Counted from the stretch's first letter, positions 1 to 12,060 are shown. The stretch is 64,000 nucleotides of DNA from Caprella mutica (GCA_947561585.1 CANNZV010000853.1:124001-188000); one strand, 5' to 3'. Program-made: numbers and translations. Notes: generated by a model not told the origin, from the sequence alone.

Positions 1-320
1 AAGTGATTAAACTAGTGATCAGCATGATATTATTTTTGGGCGATAATCGCAATAATCGCTGCATGCAAAAACGTACCATTAAGCCCATATTACACAGTGG
101 AGTTCGCCACTGTTTCGTTATTTTTCTCTCTAGTTTCGCCCCTTTTCTCTATAATTGTGAACAATGCCATGGCAGCGCCATAAAATTGTGATCGCTCACT
201 GCGAGATAATTAATTTAATAGGGGTTTAACGTCTGCTTCGTAACCAAAGGTCATATCGCTGACGTCAAAAGGAAATTAAATACAAGGGGCTAGAAGAAGC
301 AGTAAGAAAGGAAATTGGCT
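1..320. other. Left edge, no gene recognised
   Basis: AT-rich non-coding sequence. The only open frame, at 3-191, has no recognisable family, no start context and no neighbouring exon. A short inverted motif (CAGTGGAGTTCGCCACTG, about 97-114) is the only visible structure. Confidence 0.4.
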
Positions 321-690
321 CCATGAACAAAGTCACTTACCACCGTTGGTGACGATGCTCATGAATGCAGAAAAACTACTCCATGAATGCGGTCACTTAC
401 CAAGGAATGTGACGAAACGGAACACAAGCACCGGTGGCTGCACTCACGGATAGAAGAGGAAAATGAAGAGGTGATAGTAAATGAAGCCTACGAGCCTACC
501 TAACACAAAAATCTAAGACCTCGTAATTGAAGAGCATATTCCTAGTGCTATCCTCTAAAACTGCAAGTAGCGTTAAAAAAATGATAAACAAGGTTAAAAT
601 GAAAAAAGACAATCCATAATCCAAATTACAACAGTTCGGGGCCCAAGGGCCGCCACCCCCCCTTATCTTCCATTCACCACAGACAGCTTC
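320..690 (+). repeat. Partial copy of the 'tail' repeat seen in all three gene units
   Basis: Similar to 46080-46420 in the same orientation, and to 11640-12180 and 34560-35150 in reverse. Shared landmarks are a phrase about ATGCAGTCACTTACC, then ACCTCGTAGTTGAAGAGCAT, then a stretch ending near CAACAGTTCGAAGCCC. There is no gene-family homology beside it, so it is better read as an independent copy of the old foldback element that carries this tail in units 1-3 than as a fourth gene unit. Confidence 0.55.
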
Positions 691-699
691 AGGATAGAG

Positions 700-1190
700 C
701 CTTTGGGGGCCACTGCGCGATAGAACAAATACCACTAATGAAATTGTCACTGAAGCCTGCTAAATAGATTTGAAGTAGTAGAAAAAGGTATATTTTTCAT
801 TGTACAAGTTATTTAAGACTCTCTGTGGCTACTGAATGATACATTGTAGAATCTGCATAAGAAATAACGAGGTTTTGTATAAAAAAGAATCAACACTTCT
901 GTGTAGAGTGTCCAGTGTTACATTCAATAAAATTTCACTTTTATAATATATAGGTATGGAATTGCTTCACAAAACTATCAAGGAGATAATTAACTAAATA
1001 TATATTCGTGATGACATCGAATTTTATAGTTACGATTCACTTCATAGTAAATTTTTTAATTTTCTCTAAATTGCAATACATCACCTCCCAGATTTAGAGT
1101 AATTTTAAAATAATGCAGATTACCACCATTATCTACTTGCTGGATGATCACTGCCATATCAACTCGTCTAGTGTAATAAAAATTATCTAG
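700..1190. other. Non-coding spacer before unit 1
   Basis: AT-rich, with no open frame of interest. I see no array, tRNA fold or transposon end here. Confidence 0.4.
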
Positions 1191-1745
1191 TATAGCTATC
1201 CTCTCAAAGTCCATTGTACACCAAAACAATTATTGGAAAATCATAGGAGTGAAAAATCCACAAAAATAAATAGAGTGATCCAAATCACAATGACTAATAT
1301 CTACAGAATATCTAATATTTCGCTAATTTTTTTTTTATATCCAATATGTTTTTTATGATCATATATTACTCTAAATTTATTCTACATATACATATGAGCA
1401 ATTATAGAAATCATATTATTAGATATGATGAGCAGAGCATTTTGAGAGCTATTGTTCTGTACCCAACTAATTTTCTGTGACTGATATTCCCTCAATCTGT
1501 TGGCATATTACTAATTTAAATCTAAATCCTGACTAGTATTCTGACTAATACCATGTGTATAGGCTAATATGTGTACTTCTTTTTCATACGAGTGATTTGA
1601 TTATTTCAAGCAATATAATTCTATAAATCAAATAATTAGCTTCATTGACTTATATATGCAAAACGCATAATTTGTAAATCAAATAAGAGACGTATAGCAT
1701 AAAAAATTGATATTTTGGTTTGACATTTTTAAAATTAACGTCGAA

Positions 1746-4700
1746 ATGAAGTTCAGTTTCCTCGTCATCGTTCAGTTGTTTCCATTTTCAATGTCCACGA
1801 TATCATCAAACTATTATAGACAGGTGAGTACCTTATTAATAACCAATTATGTACATTAGAGTGTGTCAAATAATAGTGGTTACGGACAAACTTCAGAATC
1901 TTCATTTGGAATAGTTATAATAAGTTGATACCTTATAAAAGAACATTACATGCCAATTTCCAGGCTATTTTTGGATATTTTTGAGTTGCCCAAAAACATT
2001 TGAAATTTTGTACGAAATGATATTTTCCAATTAATTTGAAATATTCAATTTTGTTATCTCTGTGAAATAGGTAAAATTTGTTGGCACGTTATGAAAAAAC
2101 ACATCTTGCAAAATTGCAGATTAATATTTGATACTTTTGAGTTGCCCCGAGCCCTTTTTGTGTGAAATATATTACTATTACAATATTTCTCTTAAAATTT
2201 GGCTTCTACAGCAATCATGCTGTTATTGTGATAAGATAGAAGTAATTTAATTCTCAAAATAACTTCTGAATTGTATTGATTTCATTTTATAAAAGCATTT
2301 ATTAATATTTTCGTATCGTAAAAATTTCGAATGTACTCGGATTTCAGCAATTGGATAATAACCCATGCAATTCGCTTAATCAACTTTTTTGAGTCACCAA
2401 GTGTTCAAATTATTGAAATGTTGGTCAATCAATAATTAATGTTTTTGCTCAATTTCTTGTATACATATTTCCTTACTATGTTCTTCATTGAGCACCAGAC
2501 CTCCATAAGTGTGGAGCACTACACTGACTACAGTCTCCACCGGTGCCTACATTTAACAATTTGGAGGGTTGGGGGCAACTGTAACCATTGTCGAACCTGT
2601 CTGATTTTCCGGCACAAACACCAAAATATGCTCTTCTCAAACTATCTTCCTATTCTAAATGATAATAAATCATAGTTTATGAGTTTTTTGCCAAAATGTA
2701 GTAAAAATCACCAAAAATGTTACTTTTCTGATATTTGAATCGCTTGGGGACAACTGTTTCACTCAAATTCACTCAAATTTCAGTACACGTACCTTTACTT
2801 GTCATATCAACTTTATATTACTATTTCATAAGTAATTTCCAAAATGTTGTTTTTTGGCCCACCCTAAATCGAACATATTGTTAATATTAAAATATGTAAA
2901 ATTTAAATACAGTTACGATAGATTAGTGAGTATCAATACAATCTAATGTTTTATTTGTAATCTAGAAGGATGACAACATTAGGATAATATATTTCTGTTA
3001 CATTCACAGTTCGCTTTGGTGGATGTTCCCATCAGGAGTCAATGTACAGTGGTGCAGCAAACAGTACCAAGTGCCGTCAAAAATCCCACTGTGTACTGTA
3101 TAGGAGTATGTGAAAGCATTGGAGACTCTTGTACCTTCTTCACAATGGAAGGTAATTATATACACTCGATAACATTGTGTAAAATTTAAGGCTTTTGAGA
3201 GAATATACTCCAGAGAAATAAAGAAAAAATGGTATTAATTCTTTCTATTAGCATTTTGTGTTATTGGAAGATGGTCATCAATGGGATAAAAAACACAGAA
3301 AGATTGATATTTCATTTACCATGGGGAAAATATGAAAAAAATATATGTTTAAAATAGATATTCCTGTATAAAAAGAAACTAACTCGAATGCTATCACATA
3401 TTCTGTTAACTAGAAAAAATTAAATAAAAAACAGAAAAATTGTCCCATTGCATGTATACCAGCACAGGTGAATAATGGGACATACCCTGGTGAACGATGG
3501 GACAGTTTATCAAACTTGTATATTGTTGAGGTTATGGTCAAATTTCAAGTTCCAATTATCTCTTCATGTTGTCCCACACTTAGTTGGTTCATATAATATC
3601 AGTTTAATGTCCTCTAGTTTCACCGAAGCCATGTCAGGAACATTTGGAAAATGAGACTCATTGCACTTGAATCTTCGCCTAACATCGATATTTCGTATCT
3701 ATCTTTTTCCTTCTTTTGGCCAACATCATACGTTTTAGAAGTTGCATCAAATTCTACAAGTGCATAAACTTTCATTTCCAACGTTTTGGGTGGAGATTTA
3801 AGTTCTTCAGGCGAATGGATCAGTTAGATTAAGAGTTCTATACCAGACCAAGAACAATAGTTCACAGGCCACCTACGGCGGATACTTTATGACGTGATTT
3901 CGACGGCCTTATTCTTAGTGGCACCAGCAAAAAGCTCTTCTTACTCTTGTGTATCTGTTGCAATCATGCTGCTTCTTTTTCTTTTATCATGAGAAATTTG
4001 TTTTCTATGTTGTACTTTGTGTTGACCTCAGATTGCTAAAGCCATTGATCATGGTCGAAAGTACCGCTTCAGCTAGAAGTTCTGTTTCTACAATAACTTC
4101 TGAAACTACAGTTCAGGTTATTGTATCAAAACTAGATATTTATTTATTCATATGGAATAACTAGATGGTTTGGTTGACAATAGGACACTGTCCCATTGTT
4201 AACCAAATTTTCTATCTCAATGATCATCATGACGCCATTTTGAAAACCTATGGGTATAGTGGCTCAACTACAAAATTATAATGGTAATCCTTTCATATGA
4301 TCATATTTTACATATTATTTCATATTATAGAAAAATGCCGTAAGCTTATATGTTAAATTAACAAATCTATAACAATTGAAACAAAGTACGAAAAATTTAG
4401 TTTTCTCACCTCTAAATCACATTTTCGCTTTTACACAGAGCTGACTGCATCACAAGCGCTGAATGCAATGCGAGTGAATGCACTGAGTGTGCCTAATTCA
4501 CCACTAAGATTTTGTTAAAAATTACCCTCAAATAAAAAAGTTATTCAGCATGTCCCATTGTTCCCAGTGTCCAATTGATGACCATCTTCCCCAACTAAAT
4601 TAGCAAATATTTTCCAAAATCAAATTTAAAAACGGAAAATTGTTTCTATTGCTAAACAGGAAATGTGTGTGACTTCTATGCGTCCGATCTACATGATTAC

Positions 4701-5966
4701 TACCCATTTCTCTCAAAGTATGAAGGAACAGGAATACGAGCATACAAAGCATTCAGCCCAGGCGGCCATGTTCCTGTCGACCACGCACTCTTCAGACAGA
4801 TATCTCCGAATTCTCCAAACGTATACTTCAGTGACGTATCTACTGTGGTGAGTTAATTCGAATGAGGCTATACGTAGTAGTCGCTGAAGTGTTAATGTAA
4901 TTTCACTTTTGTTATTTGCACTAAACTATTTTTATATAATTGAAATTACGATATCATATATTTTTTCAACTTTTTGCATGTAAATTAGAGTTTTCTCATA
5001 TAAAATGTCTTCAAATTGTAAAAAATCATTAAAAGTTTCGCTTATATATCCAAAAACTATAATACTATATAATATTTGTCAATCCAATTCGACTGCAGAT
5101 GTTTGCTATTTTTTCCTCATCACCAAATCATTTTGAGACACTTAGTTATTACTATGTTACCAATCCATATAACTATAACTTCCCGTTCATTGTCCCAAGA
5201 CTGGAGGACTGTTCTGTGGAACATTTTTCTTGGATTGCTACTGCAGCACCGTTGAAGACAACTTCGTAACCGTGGATTTCGAAACACCTCTTCGAATGAG
5301 AAGAATCATAGTGCATGGGCCAATAGGAGGAACCTTTGAGTACTTCGAACGAGTCACCTATCATGTATGAGAGAAATAATCCTTTATTATTAGCTGTATA
5401 TAACATTATAATTAATTAGATATTCATAAATGTTGAAACAAATTTTTTTTTCTATTTCTATACTACATCCTATCACTCATTTGCAAGAATACTGTCATAA
5501 CTCCCAAATAGAGATTTTCCAGGAGATGCATTTCGGTTCTTGTAATGTACGTACATTTAATTGTAAATCGTTAGGACATTTAGCCTCTCCATCGGTTAAT
5601 TTTTGAGCTATAATTATGATACTCTTACCAAAAAATCAGTACTTTAACATTCACATAACTGACTATAATCACTATATGGATAACTTGGATATGCCTTTTT
5701 TGTGCCATGACGTTGTTCTTGCAAATGAGCGATATATCGTGAACCAAATAGGAATATTTTAACAAAAAAAAACAACAGAATTTCTAGAACTCTCCTCAAT
5801 ACTTCATAGATTCATTTTGTTGAAGGTTGGAAGTAACGGCGACACATCTGATCCAGTTGTTCACTCTCACATCACCATGCCAACGTCAGACCGGCAGGTC
5901 TTCGTAAAAGACCGTGAGTTGATAGAAGTTCGAAAAGTGATATCATACGATAAATTGTCAAATTGA
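1746..5966 (+). CDS. Secreted PAN/apple-like plus discoidin-like protein, paralogue 1 (five exons)
   Basis: Exons 1746-1823, 3010-3151, 4660-4847, 5200-5364 and 5826-5966 (TGA at 5964-5966) give 237 residues. All introns are GT-AG; phases are 0, 1, 0, 0. Exon 1 encodes an N-terminal hydrophobic signal peptide (MKFSFLVIVQLFPFS). Exons 2-3 hold a cysteine pattern (YCIGVCE, then DSCTFF, then NVCDFY) that resembles a PAN/apple fold. Exons 4-5 (GGLFCGT, DCYCST, VTVDFETPLRMRRIIVHGP, then a VGSNGDTSDPVV stretch) resemble a discoidin/F5-8C-like galactose-binding domain. The start is supported by conservation of ATG and signal peptide in all three copies. The inferred product is a small extracellular binding or lectin-like protein; ligand unknown. 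Domain names are inferred from motif shape only. Introns 1 and 2 are swollen by transposons (1858-2865 and about 3264-4594). Confidence 0.8.
1858..2865. mobile_element. Non-autonomous DNA element in intron 1 of gene 1 (GGGTGGGCCAAAAA ends)
   Basis: The right end reads TTTTTTGGCCCACCCT. The left end is a mutated form of AGGGTGGGCCAAAAA, which is intact in the homologous insertion in gene 3 (50537-51554). Gene 2 lacks about 1 kb at this point: its intron 1 is 159 bases against 1186 here, and the GTACATATTG flank continues unbroken. No transposase is seen. The interior repeats phrases ending in GAGTTGCCC and GGGCAACTGT. Confidence 0.7.
3264..4594. mobile_element. Non-autonomous DNA element in intron 2 of gene 1 (GAAGATGGTCATCAA ends)
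   Basis: Inverted ends: GGAAGATGGTCATCAATGGG on the left and, reversed, GGGGAAGATGGTCATCAAT on the right. Genes 2 and 3 have introns of 176 and 167 bases here and read straight through (gene 2: TTTTGTGTTACTAAATTAAC), so they are the empty sites. The interior has several TGGGACA-type repeats near both ends. An open frame at 3949-4164 resembles nothing known to me. Confidence 0.7.
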
Positions 5967-6655
5967 TAAATATTGAAGTCAAATAAGAAGAGAGATTGCA
6001 AGATAGAAATATAGTACCCGCTCACACCAAATGATAGTCAGCTTGTGACAATTATTCAAGGCATGTTAGGAGTTTCACATCCATAGTGAAGCGTGCCCGC
6101 GATGTTAAGATTGCAATCTTGCAATCTATCTTGCTATATCTCTCTTATGATGTACGCGCGGCCTTAGTTAGGTTCAAAGGCTCAAAGACTCAGAGAAAAT
6201 CTGTAATCAAAGACATGGAAGACTAAAATCAGATCCAATTATTAAAATTATATTAATCATATATAAAAGTATACCAAAATATAATCCCTATATTATATTA
6301 CTGACTTCCCATGGAAGTTAAATAATCTATATTTAGCATTTTATGTGAGAATTCCACCAGCGTGGTATGATAATCTAAGCATCCAGTGTATAAAAAGAAA
6401 ATATTTAATTAAGCATTCAATACAATTTGCTTTTATGATATTTTGAAAATGACTCAACGGAGGTGGTTAAATAAATTGGGTGACCGGTATTTTTCACCCC
6501 GGTATATTCCACACAGGTAAGCTCCTCTCCACATTATGGGCTAGGTTTGGTTAGTCATTAATATTAGTAATTTATTTCATTTTCATTGTATTAAATTTAA
6601 GCTTTTGTTGGTTAATCACAAGCTGTTTTTTCACGACATATGTGATAGAACAACA

Positions 6656-7768
6656 GGGTATCCGGCGCTATGGCCGAAACCGGCAAAATGAATTTGCCGA
6701 AACCAAATTCTCCGAAAACTAATTTGCCAAACCCTTTTTCGCCGAACCGGATTCTCCAAATAGAAAATGCTGAAACCCAAATTCGTCGAAAACGGATTCA
6801 CCGAAGTGAGGATTTGCCGAAAGACAAATTTTCCGAAAGACTTATTTAAAAAGTTACAGAAAAGAAACGAAATCACAACCCTTAGTTACACTTAGTGGTC
6901 CTTTAATGTTATTCTATCTCTTCGTTAATCATTGTACTGTTAATATTTGTACCACAAAATGATTTTATGTCTTTTCTTATTTTAAAGACGTTCAATCTTT
7001 ATTCAGTCAGTATCAGTCAGTTAGCTATTGGAGCATGTGACATTTATTTAATTTGAGCGTTTGGTTTGGTATTAGATTGTGTGTTACTTACGTGTTTATT
7101 CATTTTTTGTGAATAGTGTATGTTTACAGCTTTGTTTCAATGCAGTGATGATATGATAATTATATAAAAATATATCTTTTTGTTCAATTGTTAATAGCAT
7201 TCCATACAGAAGGTGTGTTGTGGTTGACACTATTAATATTTATTCCATTTATTGCGTTTAAAATATTAAATTGATAGTAATGAATAACTTTACTATTTGT
7301 TATGTTTATATATTCCCAATATACATCTGACTTCAACTATAGTGTCACTTACATGAATTAATTTGTTTCAAGTAAAACATTTATTTCTATCAACCCATTA
7401 TTAGTAATGCCGTATACGTACATATTAGTATTTAATATGTATATGCAGTTAGGTGTATGAAATTAGCAAAATGATACGGAATTAGCGGAATACAAATTTA
7501 TATAGTAATAGTAATGACAAATTCATATAAGAAATTAGTTTTTCATGCATAAGATACATATAATGATGAGAGCAACAAAGTCCCACAGAATGTTCTTTTT
7601 TAAATTTAATTTTTAACAAATTCGTCTTTCGGAAAATTTGTCCTTCGGCAAATTCTTTTTTCGGTAAATCCGTTATTGGCCAATTTGGATTCGGCAAAAA
7701 CGTATTCGGAGAATCCATTTCGGTGAATAAGTTTTCAGCAAATTTGGTTTCGGCCAATTCTTTTTCGG
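6656..7768. mobile_element. hAT-like foldback element with 15-bp 'CCGAAACCAAATT' end arrays, copy 1
   Basis: The left end GGGTATCCGGCGCTATGG is preceded by GAACAACA (6648-6655). The left array is about 6668-6845 and the inverted right array about 7620-7768, for example TTCGGCAAAAACGTATTCGG. Unit 3 has the uninterrupted site (GATAGAACAACAGAAAG on the minus strand, around 48190-48210). The right end has lost a few bases compared with copy 2. There is no transposase frame. Reading frames at 6631-6876 and 7482-7829 are only translations of the arrays. Confidence 0.75.
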
Positions 7769-8070
7769 AAACAACAGAAAGAAAGGTTGTGTGATGGACC
7801 TTTATCAGTTCACGTATTTCGTTTTTCAATAATAAGCTGTTTATTTCTACTATCGCTAATATAATAGCAGTATTAACTGTAAGATGATGTCATTTAATTT
7901 CAAATCACAATTGTTCGTAATTTACATACTTAAAGGGAACACTTTGCTTTTGCATTTAAACGCCACTTGGTATAGTATTGTGTTATTTTATTTAAACTTG
8001 ACTGCAAGTTTCATACACAGTTACGTTAGTCTCGCTTTTAGGGCAAAATATTCCTTTGCTAACCCTACTG

Positions 8071-10599
8071 GGTACACGGAAAACTGCCAGGCGGAAAACT
8101 GCCAGGCGAAAAACTGCCGAAGCGGAAAAGTGCCAGGCGGAAAACTGGCAGTTACTAATCCATAATGATATTTTAATTTACAAAAAAAGCTGTTCGCCCT
8201 TCTTTAAGGAGTTAAGGGGACATTCATTTTTACAGTAATAACCATACAGATATTGGAGAACTTAATATTCAAAGGAAATTAATATTTCAACAAAGCTACC
8301 TTATTAAACACACAGTAAAAGAAACTTAGTACAACAAAAATAAATTATAATTACTCTTTTTAATGTATTTGCTAAGTCATGTACTTTAAAAAAAACTTGA
8401 TAAGTTACGGATATCTCTTCTTGTAGATATATATATAGTATCTTGTTTTTAATTTCCTATTGACTTCAGCAATATAGTCTTTGTTGGTTCCGAAGCAAAC
8501 GTTAAAAACCTCGTGTATTGATTTGTGATTACTAGCTAATTAGATATTCTCACAATTATATAATTTTAAATTAATTGAATGTTTAATCAACTTATATATA
8601 TGTTCAATATTTATTACATCTAAAATATTATTCTCCTTCTCAATTATACAACACCTTCATTTTAACAATTTTCATTTATGTGTAAAAAGTATTATTAATT
8701 AATATGCACTCCAATTCGATCGAGTGAAATTTTCAAAGAATTAAGTAGATAATAGCAGTTTAATAATCATAGATGTTGGGTTGTAAATTCTAAATATTTC
8801 ACAAATAATGATCTAAGTTGTTTTATAATGAGTACAAACGAATATTAAGCTTCAAGGCTTGTTCAATTCTCAAATTATTAACACAAAAAGAAGTAATTAG
8901 TTACTAAACCCGTTATGAATTGACTAGCGGTACCCCGTGGATATTCCACGGTTTTATTGCACAGTTTGGTCACGGGTGCAGTATATTTTCATCACAAATT
9001 AAAATTTTCATATATCTGTATGCAATGGCTAAAGCGATATGTTGGTTCATTCGAAGGGAAACTAAAAGTAACAGACTATAACTAATCCCCATCCTCATTC
9101 AGGCAGAGGCTAAATTTGCTATTCCGTTTTTCTGTTTTAATTTTCGGTTTAGTTTAAATAAGTTCTCTTCTATCAGTTTTTCTTTTTTCTCGTTTTTTCA
9201 GGTTTCCAGATATTTTGATGATTTTTTTTTTTTTTTTATTTAAAATTTTTTTTTTGAATTTTCCAGTTTCCGATTTTTCGGATCATTTTCGGTTTTCCAG
9301 ATAATTAAGGTTCCAGATTTTTCGATTTTCATGATTATTTATTTTCGTATTTTTTCAATTTCTCCTGATTTTTCAGTTTCTCTTGATTTTTGCGGGTGCT
9401 TTCCGATTTTTCCTTTCAAATTTTTCTGTTTTTTCCGAATATAACATTTTCCGATAAATTAAAAATTAATTGAGTTTCCTCAAAATAATTCAATTAATTT
9501 ATTCTGCTTTTTTAGTTATTATTTATCATTTAATTTTTGGGGTTTGAGTTTTTCACTTTAAAAAAAAGACAAATTTTGGTTTATTATTAAATTTTTGAGT
9601 TTAAAAAATATTCAGGAAAAATATCATTAAAATTTAGTAGTTGAAGTTTTTTAATTTTATTAGATTTTGCAAAATTTTAGTTTTATTGCAGATTTATTTG
9701 GAAATTTTCAGTTTTCTTGAAAACCATTTGAGAATTTTTTTTGACAATTTCAAGGAGTTTCTGGAAAAATTTGAAGAGTTTTTAAAATTTTTTGTGAAAT
9801 TTTCAGAAAATTGAGCTTTTCAGAAATTTTTTAGTTTTCAGAAAAAATGTAGTTTTCAGAAATTTTTGAGTTTTTAAATTTTTTTTAATTTAGGTAAATT
9901 TTTAGTTTTCAGAAAACTTTAATTTTGGCAATTTTTTTGGTTTTGGGAAAATTTCGTATTGTAGGAAAATTTTGAGTTGTGGGAATATTTTAGTTATAGA
10001 AATTTTTTGAATTTTTGAATCTAGTTTTTTATTCTGAGCATAACACATGTGCAAACTAACGAACGAACAAGTAGAATAATAATATCCCTCCTTAACTATA
10101 ATAAAGAGCGTTGTGTTTTTATATATAAATACATCCATCACGCACAGGAATTTCTTTTATAAAACTCAAAATTTTCCTAAAATTCATTCAATCAAAATTA
10201 AATTTCCATTTTCCCCGTTATTTTTTAACGGGATAGTACACTAGTGATAATATAAAGATTGTACTCTGTCCTTAATACAACTATTTTTTGTTTCTTTTCT
10301 AAGTATTTTCAAAAAAATGTTATAGTTTTGAATTTCTAAATTGAATTTGTAATATTCATATAATGATGTATTTAAAAAAATTGTCTTCAATTAACTGTTA
10401 TTTTTGTTTTGTAAACTAAGTTAAAATGAATGTCCCTTAACTCCATAACGAAGGGAGAATGGCTTTTTTTAATAATTCAAATTATATTATTGACTTGTAT
10501 CAAACTGCCAGTAAGTGACTGGCAGGTTTCCGACTGGCAGTTTTCCGTTTCGGCATTTTTCTGCATGACAGTTTTCCGCATGGCAGTTTTCCGGACACC
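8071..10599. mobile_element. hAT-like foldback element with 15-bp 'CGGAAAACTGCCAGG' end arrays, copy 1
   Basis: The left array (8071-8155) starts GGTACACGGAAAACTGCC. The right array (10506-10599) is its inverse and ends CCGGACACC. Flanks are CCCTACTG and CCTACTCA; unit 2 has the intact site, AACCCTACTGAGTTG, at 34471-34485. Internal sequence matches copies 2 and 3 at both ends, but the middle is enlarged by a further insertion (about 8930-10245). The element is non-autonomous: no transposase is visible. Confidence 0.75.
8930..10245. mobile_element. Nested insertion with hairpin ends and a T-rich degenerate array
   Basis: Absent from the two related elements at 25110-26158 and 28638-29946, where the bases around CGTTATGAA run directly into TGATAAT. 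Left end CTAGCGGTACCCC is followed by the palindrome CCGTGGATATTCCACGG. The right end, reversed, begins CTAGTGTACTATCCCGTTA and also holds a hairpin (CCCGTTATTTTTTAACGGG). From about 9120 to 10010 the plus strand is a strongly T-biased array of degenerate TTTTCAGTTTTC/TTTTCGGTTTT units. Superfamily not determined. Confidence 0.5.
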
Positions 10600-10652
10600 C
10601 CTACTCAGTTAAAAATTTTCAATTCTTAATGATTCCTTTTTTTCATGCAATA

Positions 10653-11627
10653 CAGGGTGACCCACAAAAAGTTAACCGTACTTTAAATGATATTACTCAA
10701 ATGCTATTATATACAATTGAGTATTGTAAAGTACCTTTCATGAAACAACTATTTACCTGTCGATCATTGGAAAAATTAGTTCAATTTACGGTATGATATG
10801 GATACCGCAACGTTTATAGTGTTGGGTACCTAAAACAGGCTGCAATAGGGCGGAAAATAATTTTCAAGGAAGGTTAATTATAATTAAAAAAAAAAACTTT
10901 ACCTGAATTGGATCAACGAAAAGAAACTACCAGACCTACTCCGCGTTTTCAACAATCTATTTTACAGACTCTGATGGTTCCAGGACGGTGCCCCTCCTCA
11001 TCGTCGGCTTATTGTCAAAGAAAGACTGAAAGAGTTGTTTGGGGATCGCTTTGTAGCCCTGAGCCATGATATTGAGTGGCCAGCAAGATCCCTAGATTTG
11101 ACGCCTTGCGACTATTTTTTTATTGGGATATCTAAAGAATAAGGTGTATTATAGTTCACCGGAAAACCTCAACGAGTTGCGAGAAAGGATCATTCATGAT
11201 GTCAATTTACTAAAAGAAAATCCACAGCTGATAAAAAGAGTCAAGAATACAATAATATCAAAGGCTCGCTTGTGTGTTTAAAGGAAATAGAGGTCACGTA
11301 GAAGAAAATGATGCGTAGAGAATCATTTGTAAATATTTATTTTTAAGTTTAAATCATTAAGGATTTATTATAACTTGTTTATTTTATTTTGTTTCATTTA
11401 ACTTTCCATGGAGATTATTTTCTGCCCTTCCGAAAGCCTGTTTTAGGTACCCTACACTAAAACCGTTCCTATATCCATACCGTACTGTAAATTAAACTAT
11501 TTTTTTAAGGATCGAAAGATAAATAGTTGCTTCATAAAATGTTTTTTACAAAACTGAATTTTATATAATTGTATTAGAGTAATATCAATTCAAAGTATGA
11601 TTAACTTTTTGTGGGACACGTACCCTG
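10653..11627 (+). mobile_element. IS630/mariner-type element with long terminal inverted repeats
   Basis: Ends are CAGGGTGACCCACAAAAAG and its imperfect inverse CTTTTTGTGGGACACGTACC. The inverted similarity extends about 230 bases inward, to the shared phrase GGTACCTAAAACAGGC. It interrupts the unit 1 copy of a site that is intact in unit 2 (GCATGCAATATAAATCAA near 34523). The interior keeps only the C-terminal half of a transposase, so this is a deletion derivative. Confidence 0.75.
10975..11285 (+). pseudogene. IS630/mariner transposase, C-terminal DDE fragment
   Basis: The translation begins FQDGAPPHRR and continues through a stretch near DIEWPARSLDLTPCDYFF, the conserved second-D and following motif of DDE_3 transposases. 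After PCDYFF the frame is broken by an indel and stops. The N-terminal helix-turn-helix and first catalytic D are missing. Non-functional relic. Confidence 0.75.
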
Positions 11628-11639
11628 TTTAAATCAATA

Positions 11640-12060
11640 ATATAAACCCTTTGTCAGTAAACTTTTACTTTTTACCAATCGTTCACTTACCTTTGTTTCC
11701 AATTGTTCCATGGTGATTGGAAGAAAAGTGTATAGCATTTCTTGGGCTTCGAACTGTGACTTGTATTTTGGATTATGTGATGTCTTATTTTCCTTTCTAC
11801 TATATTCATTATTCACTATTTTCTATCGCCACTTACAGTTTAAGAAGATCGTGCTGAGGCAATGCTCTTCAACTACCAGGTCATAGATTTATTTTGTGTT
11901 AGATAGGATCGTAGGCTTCAGTTACTATGATCTCTTCAATTTCTTCTTTTATTCGTGAGTAGATACAGTCACCAGTGGTTTTCGCACTTTTCGTCACATT
12001 GTGTCTGCATTCACTTACTAAGCTAATCTGCCGGATTGATATGTTCTTTGGTTGAATAAA
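11640..12060 (-). repeat. Unit 1 copy of the 'tail' repeat
   Basis: Inverted relative to 320-690 and 46080-46420, and collinear with 34540-34920. Landmarks are TTCTATCGCCACTTACAG and AGATAGGATCGTAGGCTTCA. Non-coding; open frames at 11634-11816 and 11899-12174 are not conserved as proteins between copies. Confidence 0.6.

Noticed and set aside
320..690. Fourth duplicated gene unit at the left edge
   Set aside because: Only the tail repeat is shared. The adjacent gene-family flanks are missing, so an independent transposon copy explains it better.
496..750. Minus-strand frame of 84 residues
   Set aside because: It overlaps a repeated non-coding tail, has no homologous frame in the other copies and no family resemblance.
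7884..8165. Conserved frame (MSFNFKSQLFVIYILKGNTLL type) found in three copies
   Set aside because: Similar frames exist at 34293 and on the minus strand at 48080, but the copies are part of the segmental repeat, their ends differ and run into transposon arrays, and the unit 3 copy has changed start context. Not supported as a gene.
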